From assembly GCF_900102895.1 (NCBI RefSeq), contig NZ_FNGD01000003.1, positions 186,001 through 250,000 on the forward strand: DNA of 64,000 bases, in the 5' to 3' direction. Each line of letters starts with the position of its first letter. Within the stretch, counting starts at the first letter, position 1. The position numbers and the translations under genes are program-made. Source of the stretch: Arthrobacter sp. ov407. GTDB taxonomy: Bacteria > Actinomycetota > Actinomycetes > Actinomycetales > Micrococcaceae. Below the pieces are notes generated by a model that had not been told where the DNA came from, did not search any database, and worked only from the letters and a program-made list of their open reading frames with translations. Below, one piece after another: positions 36,402 through 46,747 of this stretch.

Positions 36402-37420
36402 TGGCGCTGCTGACCGGCCCGCTGCCTCTGGTCCCGCCTGCCAGCTCGGCATTCGCCAGCCAGCAGGACAAGGGCCCCTCCGTCGTCGCGCTCGGCGGCG
36501 GCCACGGCCTCTCCGCCTCACTGTCTGCCCTGCGCCTGCTGACCTCCGAGCTCACCGCGATTGTCACGGTCGCGGACGACGGCGGATCCTCCGGCCGGCT
36601 CCGTGAAGAGTACGGCGTCCTGCCGCCCGGCGACCTCCGCATGGCTTTGTCCGCGCTGTGCGACGACACCGACTGGGGCCGCACGTGGCGCGACGTCATG
36701 CAGCACCGCTTCGCCCCCGGCAAGGGCAGCGGCGGGTCCCTCGATGAGCACGCCATGGGCAATCTCCTGATCGTCACGCTCTGGGAGCTCCTGGGCGACA
36801 CCGTTGCGGGCCTCAAGTGGGCCGGTGCCCTGCTCGGCGCCCGCGGCGAGGTCCTGCCGATGTCCAGCATCCCGCTGACCATCGAGGGCCAGATCCGGGT
36901 CACCGCCCCGGACGGCACCACGGCGTTGCAGACCCTCACCGGCCAGGCCAAGTGCGCGGTGGCGGGGTCGCTGGAACACGTCAGGCTCTTTCCCGAGAAC
37001 GCACCGGCATGCGTGGAGGCACTGTCGGCGATCGAGCTGGCCGACTGGGTGATCCTCGGACCGGGCTCCTGGTACACGTCCGTACTGCCGCACCTGCTGC
37101 TGCCCGAAATGCGCGAGGCCCTCTGCAACACGGCCGCCCGCCGCTGCCTGACGATGAACCTCGCCACTGACACCAAGGAGACCGCCGGCATGACCGCCGC
37201 CGACCACCTCCGGGTGCTGCGCGAGTACGCGCCGGAGTTCACGATCGACGTCATCCTGGCCGACCCGGCGTCGGTCCAGGACCTGCCCGACTTCGAGGCG
37301 GCGGCAGGAATGCTCGGTGCCGAGGTGGTCTTGGGTAAAGTGGGGGCGTCTGGTCGCCGTCCGGTCCACGATCCATTGCGGCTGGCGACGGCGTACCACG
37401 ATATTTTCGGGAACAGTTAG
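36401..37420 (+). CDS. yvcK: YvcK/CofD-like gluconeogenesis factor
   Basis: A 339-residue protein of the YvcK (UPF0052) family, needed in Bacillus and mycobacteria for growth on gluconeogenic carbon and for cell-shape control, and known to bind UDP-sugars. Blocks are [17 protein letters not shown] (about 28-44), [13 protein letters not shown] (about 55-67), [10 protein letters not shown] and HAMGNLLI (about 118-125), and [14 protein letters not shown] (about 222-235). The start overlaps the rapZ stop. The order rapZ-yvcK-whiA is conserved across gram-positive bacteria. Confidence 0.93.
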   Translation: MALLTGPLPLVPPASSAFASQQDKGPSVVALGGGHGLSASLSALRLLTSELTAIVTVADDGGSSGRLREEYGVLPPGDLRMALSALCDDTDWGRTWRDVMQHRFAPGKGSGGSLDEHAMGNLLIVTLWELLGDTVAGLKWAGALLGARGEVLPMSSIPLTIEGQIRVTAPDGTTALQTLTGQAKCAVAGSLEHVRLFPENAPACVEALSAIELADWVILGPGSWYTSVLPHLLLPEMREALCNTAARRCLTMNLATDTKETAGMTAADHLRVLREYAPEFTIDVILADPASVQDLPDFEAAAGMLGAEVVLGKVGASGRRPVHDPLRLATAYHDIFGNS

Positions 37421-37430
37421 GAAAGGTGCT

Positions 37431-38411
37431 ATGGCACTGACAGCATCAGTCAAGGAAGAACTTTCCCGTCTGGATATTAAGAAGTCCTCGGTCCGCAAGG
37501 CCGAGGTTTCGGCCATGCTCCGCTTCGCCGGCGGGCTGCACATCATCTCGGGCCGGATTGTGATCGAGGCCGAAGTCGACCTCGCCTCGACCGCCCGGCG
37601 GCTGCGCGCCGCGATCGCCGAGGTGTATGGCCACCAGAGCGAGATTATCGTCGTCTCGGGCGGCGGCTTGCGCCGCGGCAGCCGTTACGTGGTGCGCGTT
37701 GTGCGCGACGGTGAGGCCCTGGCCCGGCAGACCGGACTCCTGGACGCCCGCGGGCGCCCCGTGCGCGGCCTACCGTCAGTAGTGGTGAACGGCTCCGCTG
37801 CGGACGCCGAGGCTGTCTGGCGCGGCGCCTTCCTGGCGCACGGCTCGCTCACCGAGCCCGGCCGCTCCTCGGCCATGGAAGTCACGTGCCCCGGACCTGA
37901 ATCCGCCCTGGCCCTCGTCGGCGCTGCCCGCCGCCTCGGCATCCAGGCCAAGGCCCGCGAGGTCAGGGGAGTGGACCGCGTGGTGATCCGCGACGGCGAC
38001 ACGATCGCCGCACTGCTGACCCGCATGGGCGCCCACGACGCGCTCATGGTCTGGGAGGAACGCCGCATGCGCAAGGAAGTCCGCGCCACGGCCAACCGGC
38101 TCGCCAACTTCGACGACGCCAATCTTCGCCGCTCCGCCCAGGCCGCCGTCGCCGCCGGTGCCCGTGTGGACCGAGCCCTGGAAATCCTGGGCGACGACGT
38201 CCCGGACCACCTCAAGTACGCCGGTGAGCTGCGGGTCGCTCACAAGCAGGCCAGCCTGGACGAACTTGGCCGCCTCGCCGACCCCGTCATGACCAAGGAC
38301 GCCATCGCCGGCCGGATCCGCCGGCTCCTGGCCATGGCGGACAAGCGCGCCCAGGACCTCGGCATCCCCGGCACGGAGGCCAATGTGACGCCGGAAATGC
38401 TCGACGACTAG
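37431..38411 (+). CDS. whiA: Sporulation/cell division regulator WhiA
   Basis: A 326-residue DNA-binding protein: an N-terminal domain related to LAGLIDADG homing endonucleases without nuclease function ([19 protein letters not shown] near 19-37; [15 protein letters not shown] near 123-137) and a C-terminal helix-turn-helix region. In Streptomyces WhiA works with WhiB to switch on division genes in sporulating hyphae. In non-sporulating actinobacteria it affects division and metabolism. GGAAAGG precedes the ATG at 37431. Confidence 0.96.
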   Translation: MALTASVKEELSRLDIKKSSVRKAEVSAMLRFAGGLHIISGRIVIEAEVDLASTARRLRAAIAEVYGHQSEIIVVSGGGLRRGSRYVVRVVRDGEALARQTGLLDARGRPVRGLPSVVVNGSAADAEAVWRGAFLAHGSLTEPGRSSAMEVTCPGPESALALVGAARRLGIQAKAREVRGVDRVVIRDGDTIAALLTRMGAHDALMVWEERRMRKEVRATANRLANFDDANLRRSAQAAVAAGARVDRALEILGDDVPDHLKYAGELRVAHKQASLDELGRLADPVMTKDAIAGRIRRLLAMADKRAQDLGIPGTEANVTPEMLDD

Positions 38412-38419
38412 CCCGACCC

Positions 38420-38523
38420 TAGAATCAACAGCAGGAAAATACCGGGAATGGAAATACCCGGGAGCCGCGGCGGGTTGTTGCCGTTGGATCCCACCGCAAT
38501 CTTCCGGATGCCTCGCATCCGGA
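38420..38523 (+). promoter_or_regulatory. sodA leader: -10 box and stable hairpin
   Basis: TAGAAT (38420-38425) would start a message near 38433 with a leader of about 147 bases. Within it TCCGGATGC (38503-38511) and GCATCCGGA (38515-38523) form a perfect 9-bp hairpin with a CTC loop, some 45 bases before the ribosome site. No named riboswitch fits. Confidence 0.45.
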
Positions 38524-38579
38524 TGGACAATCCGAGAGTTACCGAACCGGACAACCCGTCCACGACATTGGAGGATTTT

Positions 38580-39203
38580 GTGACCGAGTACGTACTGCCA
38601 GAGCTCGACTATGACTACGCAGCGCTGGAACCGCACATCTCCGCGAAGATCATGGAGCTGCACCACAGCAAGCACCACGCCGCCTATGTGACCGGCGCCA
38701 ACAACGCCCTCGCCCAGCTGGCCGATGCGCGCGAAAAGGGTGACTTCGCCAACATCAACCGCCTCTCCAAGGACCTCGCGTTCCACACCGGCGGCCACAT
38801 CAACCACTCCGTCTTCTGGAAGAACCTCTCCCCGGACGGTGGCGACAAACCCGAGGGCGAGCTCGCCGCGGCAATCGACGACGCCTTCGGCTCGTTCGAC
38901 GCGTTCCGTGCCCAGTTCAGCGCGGCGGCGCTGGGCCTGCAGGGCTCCGGCTGGGGCTTCCTGGCGTACGAGCCCATCGGCGGCAATCTGGTCATCGAGC
39001 AGCTCTACGATCAGCAGGGTAACGTCGCACTCGGCACCACCCCGCTGCTCATGCTGGACATGTGGGAGCACGCCTTCTACCTGGACTACGTCAACGTCAA
39101 GGCCGACTACGTCAAGGCCTTCTGGAACATCGTCAACTGGGCCGACGTCGCCAAGCGCTTCGACGCGGCACGCAAGAACGCGACGGGTCTCATCACCCTC
39201 TAA
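38580..39203 (+). CDS. sodA: Superoxide dismutase, Mn/Fe family
   Basis: A 207-residue cytoplasmic enzyme converting superoxide to peroxide and oxygen. Metal ligands are visible as H in [11 protein letters not shown] (about 27), H in [10 protein letters not shown] (about 75), and D and H in [12 protein letters not shown] (about 159-163). The GG before the second ligand favours manganese over iron. The GTG at 38580 follows GGAGG by five bases and gives the normal length. The longer in-frame start at 38448 would add an unlikely extension. Two terminators follow. Confidence 0.96.
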   Translation: MTEYVLPELDYDYAALEPHISAKIMELHHSKHHAAYVTGANNALAQLADAREKGDFANINRLSKDLAFHTGGHINHSVFWKNLSPDGGDKPEGELAAAIDDAFGSFDAFRAQFSAAALGLQGSGWGFLAYEPIGGNLVIEQLYDQQGNVALGTTPLLMLDMWEHAFYLDYVNVKADYVKAFWNIVNWADVAKRFDAARKNATGLITL

Positions 39204-39239
39204 GGGGTGACGGGCTCGACTCCCGTTTGTAACAAACCT

Positions 39240-39270
39240 CACATTACGGGCCCCTTAGGCCCGAAATGTG
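39240..39270 (+). terminator. sodA terminator 1
   Basis: CACATTACGGGCC (39240-39252) pairs with GGCCCGAAATGTG (39258-39270) over 13 bp with one A-A mismatch and a five-base loop. Confidence 0.75.
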
Positions 39271-39275
39271 GACGG

Positions 39276-39301
39276 ACTGCCCCTGCACTTGCGGGGGCAG
39301 T
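39276..39301 (+). terminator. sodA terminator 2
   Basis: ACTGCCCCTGC (39276-39286) pairs with GCGGGGGCAGT (39291-39301), an 11-bp stem with one G-U pair and the loop ACTT. It stands directly behind the first hairpin and ahead of the gap promoter region. Confidence 0.75.
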
Positions 39302-39377
39302 CCCGGTTAAACGTAAGATGGATCACGGAAGGCGGTTAGCCTTCAGCAATGTGGCTGGTCGCCCTCCGATCTGGTAA

Positions 39378-40481
<1,104 letters not shown>

Positions 40482-40491
40482 GGTAAGACTC

Positions 40492-41718
40492 ATGACATTC
40501 CACACCCTCAACGAACTGATCGCTGATGGTGTCCGCGGGCGGTACGTTCTGGTCAGAAGTGACCTGAACGTGCCGCTCGACGGCTCTACAGTGACTGACG
40601 ACGGCCGCATCAAGGCCTCCCTGCCAGTGCTGGCGAAGCTCACGGACGCCGGTGCCCGCGTGCTGGTCACAGCCCACCTGGGCCGCCCCAAGGGCGCCCC
40701 GGAGGAGAAGTACTCACTCAAGCCCGCAGCCACGCGGCTGGCAGAGCTTGCCGGGTTCAAGGTCAAACTTGCCGCCGACACGGTCGGGGAGTCGGCCAAG
40801 GAGCTGTCCGCAGCGCTGCAGGACGGCGAAGTGCTGGTCCTGGAGAATGTGCGCTTCGACGCGCGCGAGACCTCCAAGGCCGACGCCGAACGCGGCGCCT
40901 TCGCGGACGAGCTCGTCGCCCTGACCGGAGACAACGGCGCCTTCGTCGATGATGCCTTCGGTGCCGTGCACCGCAAGCACGCCAGCGTGTACGACGTCGC
41001 CACCCGGCTGCCGTCCTACCAGGGCGACCTCGTCCGCACCGAGGTCGAGGTGCTGCGCAAGCTCACCACCGACACCCAGCGGCCCTACGTCGTTGTCCTC
41101 GGCGGCTCCAAAGTCTCCGACAAGCTCGCTGTCATCGACAACCTCCTCGGCAAGGCGGACACGATCCTGGTGGGCGGCGGCATGCTGTTTACCTTCCTCG
41201 CCGCCGCGGGCCACAAGGTCGCGGGCAGCCTGCTCGAAGAGGACCAGATCCCGGTCGTCCAGGACTACCTGAAACGGGCCGCGGACGCCGGTACCGAGTT
41301 CGTCGTGCCCACCGATGTTGTGGTGGCGGGCAAGTTCGCCGCAGATGCCGAGCACGAGACCGTCGCTGCCGACGCCATCGAGTCGAGCAGCTTCGGAGCC
41401 CAAGGCATCGGGCTGGACATCGGGCCGGTATCGGCAGCGGCTTTCGCGGAACGGATCAAGGGTGCGAAGACGGTGTTCTGGAACGGTCCCATGGGCGTGT
41501 TCGAATTCGCGGCCTTCTCCGGCGGTACCCGGGCCATCGCCCAGGCGCTGACGGAGACGGACGGGTTCACGGTGGTTGGCGGCGGCGACTCCGCGGCAGC
41601 GGTCCGGACCCTCGGCTTCTCGGATGACCAGTTCGGCCACATTTCCACCGGCGGCGGCGCAAGCCTGGAGTACCTTGAAGGCAAGGAACTCCCCGGCCTG
41701 AGGGTCCTCGACCGTTAG
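40492..41718 (+). CDS. pgk: Phosphoglycerate kinase
   Basis: A 408-residue glycolytic kinase making ATP from 1,3-bisphosphoglycerate. Visible blocks are [13 protein letters not shown] (about 17-29), TAHLGRPKG (about 59-67), the hinge region near 190, and [10 protein letters not shown] (about 362-371), which binds nucleotide. The ATG at 40492 matches the family N-terminus. No good ribosome site is seen, but TAGGGT lies seven bases upstream and overlaps the gap stop codon, so an extra leaderless start is possible besides read-through from gap. Confidence 0.97.
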   Translation: MTFHTLNELIADGVRGRYVLVRSDLNVPLDGSTVTDDGRIKASLPVLAKLTDAGARVLVTAHLGRPKGAPEEKYSLKPAATRLAELAGFKVKLAADTVGESAKELSAALQDGEVLVLENVRFDARETSKADAERGAFADELVALTGDNGAFVDDAFGAVHRKHASVYDVATRLPSYQGDLVRTEVEVLRKLTTDTQRPYVVVLGGSKVSDKLAVIDNLLGKADTILVGGGMLFTFLAAAGHKVAGSLLEEDQIPVVQDYLKRAADAGTEFVVPTDVVVAGKFAADAEHETVAADAIESSSFGAQGIGLDIGPVSAAAFAERIKGAKTVFWNGPMGVFEFAAFSGGTRAIAQALTETDGFTVVGGGDSAAAVRTLGFSDDQFGHISTGGGASLEYLEGKELPGLRVLDR

Positions 41719-41739
41719 AAGCACTGACCGTTAGAAGCA
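41710..41739 (+). repeat. Duplicated 14-mer at the pgk stop codon
   Basis: GACCGTTAGAAGCA occurs at 41710-41723 and again at 41726-41739 (16-base period). The first copy contains the pgk stop codon TAG (41716-41718). Confidence 0.7.
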
Positions 41740-41757
41740 GCGGCCGCCAGGCCATCG

Positions 41758-41801
41758 AGCCGGCAGGGTGCCTTCCGCAAGGAACCGGCACCCTGCCGGC
41801 T
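41758..41801 (+). terminator. Strong hairpin inside the gap-pgk-tpiA series
   Basis: AGCCGGCAGGGTGCC (41758-41772) pairs perfectly over 15 bp with 41787-41801. The inside folds further as TTCC-GCAA-GGAA. It lies between pgk and tpiA, so it either ends most gap-pgk transcripts, lowering tpiA-secG, or marks a processed or stabilised 3' end. Confidence 0.75.
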
Positions 41802-41833
41802 GCTCTCATACCACAAGCACTCTTGGAGATCAT

Positions 41834-42649
41834 GTGACCACGTCAACCAACGGCAAATTCGACCGCAAGCCCTTCATCGCCGGCAACTGGAAGATGAACA
41901 TGGACCACGTCCAGGGCATCACCCTCTTGCAGAAGCTCGCGTGGACCCTGTCCGACGCCAAGCACGACTACAGCCGGGTGGAGGTCGCCGTCTTCCCGCC
42001 GTTCACGGATCTCCGCGGCGTCCAGACTCTTGTCCAGGGTGACGAGCTCGCAGTGGTCTATGGCGGCCAGGACCTCTCCCAGTTCGACTCCGGCGCCTAC
42101 ACGGGCGATATCTCCGGGCAGTTCCTGGCCAAGCTCGGCTGCAGTTACGCACTGGTCGGCCACAGTGAACGCCGCACCATCCACAACGAGTCCGACACCG
42201 TGCTCAACGCCAAGACCAAGGCCGCCTTCCGGCACGGGATCACCCCCGTCCTGTGCGTCGGCGAAGGCCTCGAGATCCGCCAGGCCGGCACCCACGTGGA
42301 CCACACGCTCGCCCAGCTGCGCGCCGGCGTCGAAGGCCTCACCCCGGAGCAGGCTGCCGAGCTCGTTGTCGCCTACGAGCCCGTCTGGGCCATCGGCACC
42401 GGCGAAGTTGCCGGCCCGGAGGACGCGCAGGAAATGTGCGCAGCCATCCGTGCCGAACTGTCCACCCTCTTCGGAGCCGACGTCGCCGCCAAGACCCGCC
42501 TGCTCTACGGCGGCTCGGTCAAGGCCAACAATGCGGCCTCGATCCTGAAGGAACGCGACGTCGACGGCTTGCTGGTCGGCGGTGCCAGCCTGGACGCTGC
42601 GGAGTTTGCTAATATTGTCAGGTTCGAGAGTCACCTGTTGACGGATTAG
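41834..42649 (+). CDS. tpiA: Triosephosphate isomerase
   Basis: A 271-residue TIM-barrel enzyme interconverting dihydroxyacetone phosphate and glyceraldehyde 3-phosphate. Catalytic residues are seen in FIAGNWKMN (Lys, near residue 18), VGHSERR (His, near 107) and [10 protein letters not shown] (Glu, near 180); the phosphate loop is [11 protein letters not shown]. The GTG at 41834 follows GGAG by five bases. It is followed 48 bases later by secG, the usual actinobacterial order. Confidence 0.97.
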   Translation: MTTSTNGKFDRKPFIAGNWKMNMDHVQGITLLQKLAWTLSDAKHDYSRVEVAVFPPFTDLRGVQTLVQGDELAVVYGGQDLSQFDSGAYTGDISGQFLAKLGCSYALVGHSERRTIHNESDTVLNAKTKAAFRHGITPVLCVGEGLEIRQAGTHVDHTLAQLRAGVEGLTPEQAAELVVAYEPVWAIGTGEVAGPEDAQEMCAAIRAELSTLFGADVAAKTRLLYGGSVKANNAASILKERDVDGLLVGGASLDAAEFANIVRFESHLLTD

Positions 42650-42697
42650 TCCGGACACAGCCTGACCCCCGTAATCCAATCCTTCTGAAAGGCCGTC

Positions 42698-42955
42698 GTG
42701 GACGTTCTTCATGTCATTCTGCAGGTCCTCCTGGGCATCACCAGCCTCCTGCTGACGTTGCTCATCCTGCTCCATAAGGGACGCGGAGGCGGCCTGTCCG
42801 ACATGTTCGGTGGCGGCATGAGTTCGGGTCTGAGCTCATCCGGCGTCGCCGAACGGAACCTCAACCGGTTCACGGTCATCCTGGGCATCACCTGGGGCGT
42901 TGTGATCATCGCACTCGGCCTGCTCATGCGGTTCAGCACGGGCGCCGACTCCTAG
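42698..42955 (+). CDS. secG: Preprotein translocase subunit SecG
   Basis: An 85-residue membrane protein with two helices (about 3-23 and 56-77) joined by a glycine-rich loop (KGRGGGLSDMFGGGMSSGL), exactly the SecG form. It assists the SecYE channel in protein export. GAAAGG (42687-42692) precedes the GTG. Weak hairpins follow, one of which can exchange with the rbpA structure downstream. Confidence 0.93.
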   Translation: MDVLHVILQVLLGITSLLLTLLILLHKGRGGGLSDMFGGGMSSGLSSSGVAERNLNRFTVILGITWGVVIIALGLLMRFSTGADS

Positions 42956-42995
42956 GTCGTTCGTCCGAAAACTTCATAAGGGGTCCTTAAGGCCC

Positions 42996-43081
42996 TCCCG
43001 GCATCGGGAACTCCCCAACTACACTGTGGCTGTCGTCTAGCACGCTTCCACCAGCTAAGTAGCCAGGAGTTCCCGATGCTG
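42996..43081 (+). promoter_or_regulatory. Inverted repeat hiding the rbpA ribosome site and start codon
   Basis: GCATCGGGAACTCC (43001-43014) is the exact reverse complement of 43066-43079; adding a G-U and a G-C pair gives a 16-bp stem (42999-43014 with 43066-43081) around a 51-base loop. The right arm contains AGGAG (43065-43069, all but its first base paired) and the rbpA ATG (43076-43078), so the fold would block translation. The left arm can instead form TCCCG-GCAT-CGGGA (42996-43009), excluding the long stem. TACACT (43020-43025) in the loop could start a shorter message lacking the left arm. Confidence 0.6.
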
Positions 43082-43471
43082 CATTCTGCTTCCGGATTCA
43101 AGGGAATCCGTGTGGGCGCCACCGAGGGGGCATCTCCCCGCCATGAGCCACTGAACGGGGCCGGCGTACGCCAGCCCCGTATTCGTGTCTCCTTCCGGTG
43201 CGCCAAGGGCCATGAAACCGCACTCGTGTTCGCGCAACTGCCGGAGGAGCAGATCCCCGGAGTTTGGGACTGCCGGCGCTGCGGCGGGACCGCAACCCGC
43301 GACGAAACAAAGTTTGCCCTGGAGGAAGCGCCAACGGAGGGCTTCAAGACCCACCTGGAATACGTTAAAGAGCGGCGCTCCAGCCAGGACGCCGAAGACG
43401 TGCTGGCCGGAGCGCTGGAACGGCTACGCTCAGGACGGGCCCTTCCGGACGAGCTGCTCCGGGACCCGTGA
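43076..43471 (+). CDS. rbpA: RNA polymerase-binding protein RbpA
   Basis: A 131-residue actinobacterial transcription factor that binds RNA polymerase and group 1/2 sigma factors and stabilises the open complex. The zinc-binding part is FRCAKGHE with WDCRRCGG (about 40-70). The C-terminal sigma-interaction domain contains KTHLEYVKERRSSQDAEDVLAGAL (about 91-114). The AGGAG at 43065 is six bases before the ATG, but lies within a long inverted repeat. The last 42 bases overlap the 3' end of pgl on the other strand. In Streptomyces and mycobacteria rbpA is stress-induced. Confidence 0.93.
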   Translation: MLHSASGFKGIRVGATEGASPRHEPLNGAGVRQPRIRVSFRCAKGHETALVFAQLPEEQIPGVWDCRRCGGTATRDETKFALEEAPTEGFKTHLEYVKERRSSQDAEDVLAGALERLRSGRALPDELLRDP

Positions 43472-44254
43472 GGCCGCGTCTTCGTCAATCAGCCACAGGG
43501 TTTCCCGGCGGCCGCGCGGCCCCGCCGCGGGAACCTGCACGGGGTTGGCGCCAGCGAGGGCCAGTCCCACGGCGCCGGCCTTGTCGTCGCCGGCCACCAC
43601 CATCCACACCTCTGATGCCGTGTTGATCGCCGGCAACGTCAGCGATACCCGGGCCGGCGGCGGCTTGGGGGAGTTGAGGACGCCGACGACAGTCAGTTCC
43701 TTCTCCCGGATGCCGGCCTGCTCAGGGAAGAGCGACGCGACGTGGGCGTCCGGCCCGACGCCGAGAAGGACGATATCCAGGCGCGGGAGCCGGGCCGGAT
43801 GTTCCGGTCTGTCGTCGGACATGTCCGCGGAGTGCTCGGCGGCTGCAGCCTCAGCGAGGCGGCGCGCATAGTCCGCCGCAGCTTCGTCCGGGCTGTCGAA
43901 GTCGTCGGTGGAACCGGGCACATGGACGCGCGCCGGATCAACACTGATATGGGACAGGAGGGCTTCCTGGGCCTGGCGGGCGTTGCGTTCGGCGTCGTCG
44001 GCCGCCACGAAGCGCTCGTCACCCCACCAGAAGTTCACCTTGGACCAGTCGACGGCCGGCCTCGCCGGTGATTCAGCCACGGCCTTGAGCGAGCCGATGC
44101 CCATTGTGCCCCCGGTAAGCACCACCGTGGCCTCGCCGTGCCGGTCCTGGATATCCACGAGCTTGGTGATCAGGCGGGCTGCGATCGCAGCCATCAGGAC
44201 AGTCGAGTCAGGATGGATGCTTACTCTCGGGTCAGCGCTCACTGGGACGGACAC
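43430..44254 (-). CDS. pgl: 6-phosphogluconolactonase
   Basis: A 274-residue enzyme hydrolysing 6-phosphogluconolactone to 6-phosphogluconate, step two of the oxidative pentose-phosphate pathway. Blocks are VLTGGTMGIGSLKAV (about 45-59), WWGDERFVAADDAERN (about 75-90) and LLGVGPDAHVASLFP (about 165-179), which holds the conserved histidine. It is last in the tkt-to-pgl operon and overlaps opcA by 23 bases. No terminator is seen; its end runs into the convergent rbpA gene by 42 bases. Confidence 0.95.
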   Translation of the reverse strand: MSVPVSADPRVSIHPDSTVLMAAIAARLITKLVDIQDRHGEATVVLTGGTMGIGSLKAVAESPARPAVDWSKVNFWWGDERFVAADDAERNARQAQEALLSHISVDPARVHVPGSTDDFDSPDEAAADYARRLAEAAAAEHSADMSDDRPEHPARLPRLDIVLLGVGPDAHVASLFPEQAGIREKELTVVGVLNSPKPPPARVSLTLPAINTASEVWMVVAGDDKAGAVGLALAGANPVQVPAAGPRGRRETLWLIDEDAASRVPEQLVRKGPS

Positions 44255-45173
44255 TCCTTAGGTTGGTACGTGGCAGTCCCATAGTAATCACTTCGCCGAA
44301 GACTTCGTCCGGATCCAGGCGGCGCAGTTCTTCGGCCAGGCAGTCCTTGAGGCTGCGTCGCGGCAGTGAGATCCGCTGCGCGGGCTGGCCGGGCTGGGTC
44401 AGCTCCGCAATGGTGAGTCCGGGCCGGAAGAGCTGGATGTCGCCGCCGGGCCGGGTCAGCCGGACACGGCGGATGCCGGTGCCTGCCGGATCGGCCACGA
44501 TCGTGACCGGAACATCCAGGGCGAGGGTGAGCCAGGCCGCGAGCAGCACGGTGCTGGGGGAGTCCGAGGCGCCCTCGACGGCGACGGCCGTCACCGGCGA
44601 GTCGTCCACCTGGTCCAGGACCGCGGCCAGCTGGATGCGCCAGTTAGTCAGGCGGGTCCAGGCGAGGTCAGTGTCGCCGGCCTTGTAGGTGCGGCGGATG
44701 TTTTCCAGCGCCGCGACGGGATCCGCTTCATTGGCCGAGTCGGTGATCCGGCGGTGCGCGATCCCCCCGATCGAGGTCTGGCACGCGTTCCGGGGCGCGC
44801 CGTGCGGCCACCAGGCCACAATGGGCGCGTCCGGGAGCAGCAGCGCCGCGACGAGGGATTCGCTTTCCTCGGCGAGTTCGCCGTAGCCGCGCAGCAGGAT
44901 GACCTCGGAGGCTCCGGCGTCGCCGCCGACGCGGATCTGGGCGTCCAGCCGGGTCGGGGCCGAGGCCCCGGCGTCGGCCAGGACGATGATCCGGCACGGG
45001 TGTTCCCGGCTGGCCTCATTGGCGGCCTCGATGGCCTCCTCCTCGAGCCCCGAGCGGGTGACGACCACAAGGGTCAGCACCCGGCCCAGGGCGATCACGC
45101 CGCCCTGCTCGCGCAGGGCCATGATCTTCTTGGAAATCTTGGAAGTGGTGGTGTCGGGAAGATCTACAATCAT
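44232..45173 (-). CDS. opcA: Glucose-6-phosphate dehydrogenase assembly protein OpcA
   Basis: A 313-residue protein of the OpcA family, which in cyanobacteria and actinobacteria is needed for an active, redox-controlled glucose-6-phosphate dehydrogenase. Typical blocks are MIVDLPDTTTSKISKKI at the start, AWWPHGAPRNAC near 117-128, and WTRLTNWRIQLAAVLDQ near 170-186. It overlaps zwf by ATGA and pgl by 23 bases, so the three are translated together. Confidence 0.95.
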   Translation of the reverse strand: MIVDLPDTTTSKISKKIMALREQGGVIALGRVLTLVVVTRSGLEEEAIEAANEASREHPCRIIVLADAGASAPTRLDAQIRVGGDAGASEVILLRGYGELAEESESLVAALLLPDAPIVAWWPHGAPRNACQTSIGGIAHRRITDSANEADPVAALENIRRTYKAGDTDLAWTRLTNWRIQLAAVLDQVDDSPVTAVAVEGASDSPSTVLLAAWLTLALDVPVTIVADPAGTGIRRVRLTRPGGDIQLFRPGLTIAELTQPGQPAQRISLPRRSLKDCLAEELRRLDPDEVFGEVITMGLPRTNLRSVRPSER

Positions 45174-46732
45174 GGCCTTCTCCAGGTTCGTCCGTCGCGG
45201 GCAAGGAGCTCGTCGGCCGAGGCGGGGCCCCAGCTGCCGGGAGCGTAGGGCTGGGGCTGTTCGTCAAGGCCGGCCCAGTACTCCTCGAAGGGGTCCAGGA
45301 TCTTCCAGGACAGTTCGACTTCGGCGTGCCGGGGGAACAGCGGCGGTTCGCCCAGCAGCACGTCCAGGATGAGGCGTTCGTAGGCCTCCGGGCTGGACTC
45401 GGTGAAGGAGTGGCCGTAGCCGAAGTCCATGGTGACGTCGCGGACTTCCATCTGGGTGCCCGGGACTTTGGACCCGAAACGGATCGTTGCGCCCTCGTCC
45501 GGCTGGACCCGGATGACCACCGCGTTCTGGCCGAAATCGTCCTCGCCGTGGTCGGTGAACAGCAGGTTCGGCGCCCGCTTGAACACGACGGCGATCTCCG
45601 TCACCCGGCGGCCTAGCCGCTTGCCGGCGCGCAGGTAGAACGGCGCCCCGGACCAGCGCCGGGTGTTGATGTCCACCCGGATCGCGGCGAACGTCTCGGT
45701 CTTCGAATCGGCCGGGATGCCCTCCTCCTCCAGGTAGCCCAGCACCTCCTCGCCGCCCTGCCAGCCGCCCGTGAACTGTCCGCGGGCGGAGTGGGTGGAG
45801 AGGTCCTCGGGGAGCCGGACGGCGGCGAGCACCTTCTCCTTCTCGGCACGAAGGTCATCGGCGTTGAAGGAGATCGGCTCTTCCATGGCCGTCAGGGCCA
45901 GCAGCTGCAGCAGGTGGTTCTGGATCACGTCGCGGGCCGCGCCCACGCCGTCGTAGTATCCAGCCCGGCCGCCGGTGCCGATGTCCTCGGCCATGGTGAT
46001 CTGGACGTGGTCAACATAGTTGGCGTTCCAGAGCGGCTCGAAGAGCTGGTTGGCGAAGCGCAGCGCCAGGATGTTCTGCACCGTCTCTTTGCCCAGGTAG
46101 TGATCGATCCGGAAGACCGCGTCCGGCGGGAACACCGACTCGACGATGTCGTTGAGCTGGCGGGCCGATTCGAGGTCATGCCCGAACGGCTTTTCGATCA
46201 CCACGCGGCGCCAGTTGTCGCCCGCGGCCTGGGCCAGGCCGTGCTTGGAGAGCTGGCGGCAGACCTGCTCGAAGGCCTTCGGCGGGATCGAGAGGTAGAA
46301 CGCGTGGTTGCCCCGCGTCCCGCGCTGCTCGTCGAGCTCATCGATCGTTTCGCTGAGCCGCTTGAACGCCTCGTCGTCGTCGAACTCGCCCTGCACGAAG
46401 CGGATGCCCTCGGAGAGCTGCTTCCAGACCGTTTCATCGAACGGGGTCCGGGCGTAGGCCTTGACCGACTCCTTGACCTCCGCCGCGAAGTCCTCGTTCG
46501 CCCACTCCCGGCGGGCAAAGCCCACCAGAGCGAAGCTCGGTGGCAGCAGCCCCCGGTTGGCGAGGTCATACACGGCCGGCATGAGCTTCTTGCGGGCGAG
46601 ATCCCCGGTCACGCCGAACAGGACCAGCGATGACGGCCCGGCAATTCGGTTCAGACGGCGGTCACGGGGGTCCCGCAGCGGATTGCGCCGCCGGCCGGCC
46701 GTGTTCCTGCCGCCGTTGTAGGTTTCTGGCAT
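45170..46732 (-). CDS. zwf: Glucose-6-phosphate 1-dehydrogenase
   Basis: A 520-residue enzyme oxidising glucose 6-phosphate and making NADPH. The cofactor fold opens with FGVTGDLARKKLMPAVYDL (about 38-56). EKPFGHDL (about 179-186) and RIDHYLGKETVQN (about 206-218) carry the lysine and histidine of the active site. Length is normal. It follows pgi by 15 bases and overlaps opcA, its assembly partner. Confidence 0.97.
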   Translation of the reverse strand: MPETYNGGRNTAGRRRNPLRDPRDRRLNRIAGPSSLVLFGVTGDLARKKLMPAVYDLANRGLLPPSFALVGFARREWANEDFAAEVKESVKAYARTPFDETVWKQLSEGIRFVQGEFDDDEAFKRLSETIDELDEQRGTRGNHAFYLSIPPKAFEQVCRQLSKHGLAQAAGDNWRRVVIEKPFGHDLESARQLNDIVESVFPPDAVFRIDHYLGKETVQNILALRFANQLFEPLWNANYVDHVQITMAEDIGTGGRAGYYDGVGAARDVIQNHLLQLLALTAMEEPISFNADDLRAEKEKVLAAVRLPEDLSTHSARGQFTGGWQGGEEVLGYLEEEGIPADSKTETFAAIRVDINTRRWSGAPFYLRAGKRLGRRVTEIAVVFKRAPNLLFTDHGEDDFGQNAVVIRVQPDEGATIRFGSKVPGTQMEVRDVTMDFGYGHSFTESSPEAYERLILDVLLGEPPLFPRHAEVELSWKILDPFEEYWAGLDEQPQPYAPGSWGPASADELLARDGRTWRRP

Positions 46733-46747
46733 GGTTGCGTGGGTGCC

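Noticed and set aside
39208..39230. T-arm-like GGCTCGACTCCCG after sodA, possible tRNA
   Set aside because: Only a T-arm-like hairpin is present. The upstream bases are sodA coding sequence and no anticodon, D arm or acceptor stem can be built.
43006..43034. GGGAAC...GTC as a SigH/SigR-type promoter for rbpA
   Set aside because: rbpA is under such control in Streptomyces, but the -10 part reads GTC rather than GTT and the spacing is at the limit, so the call is too weak.
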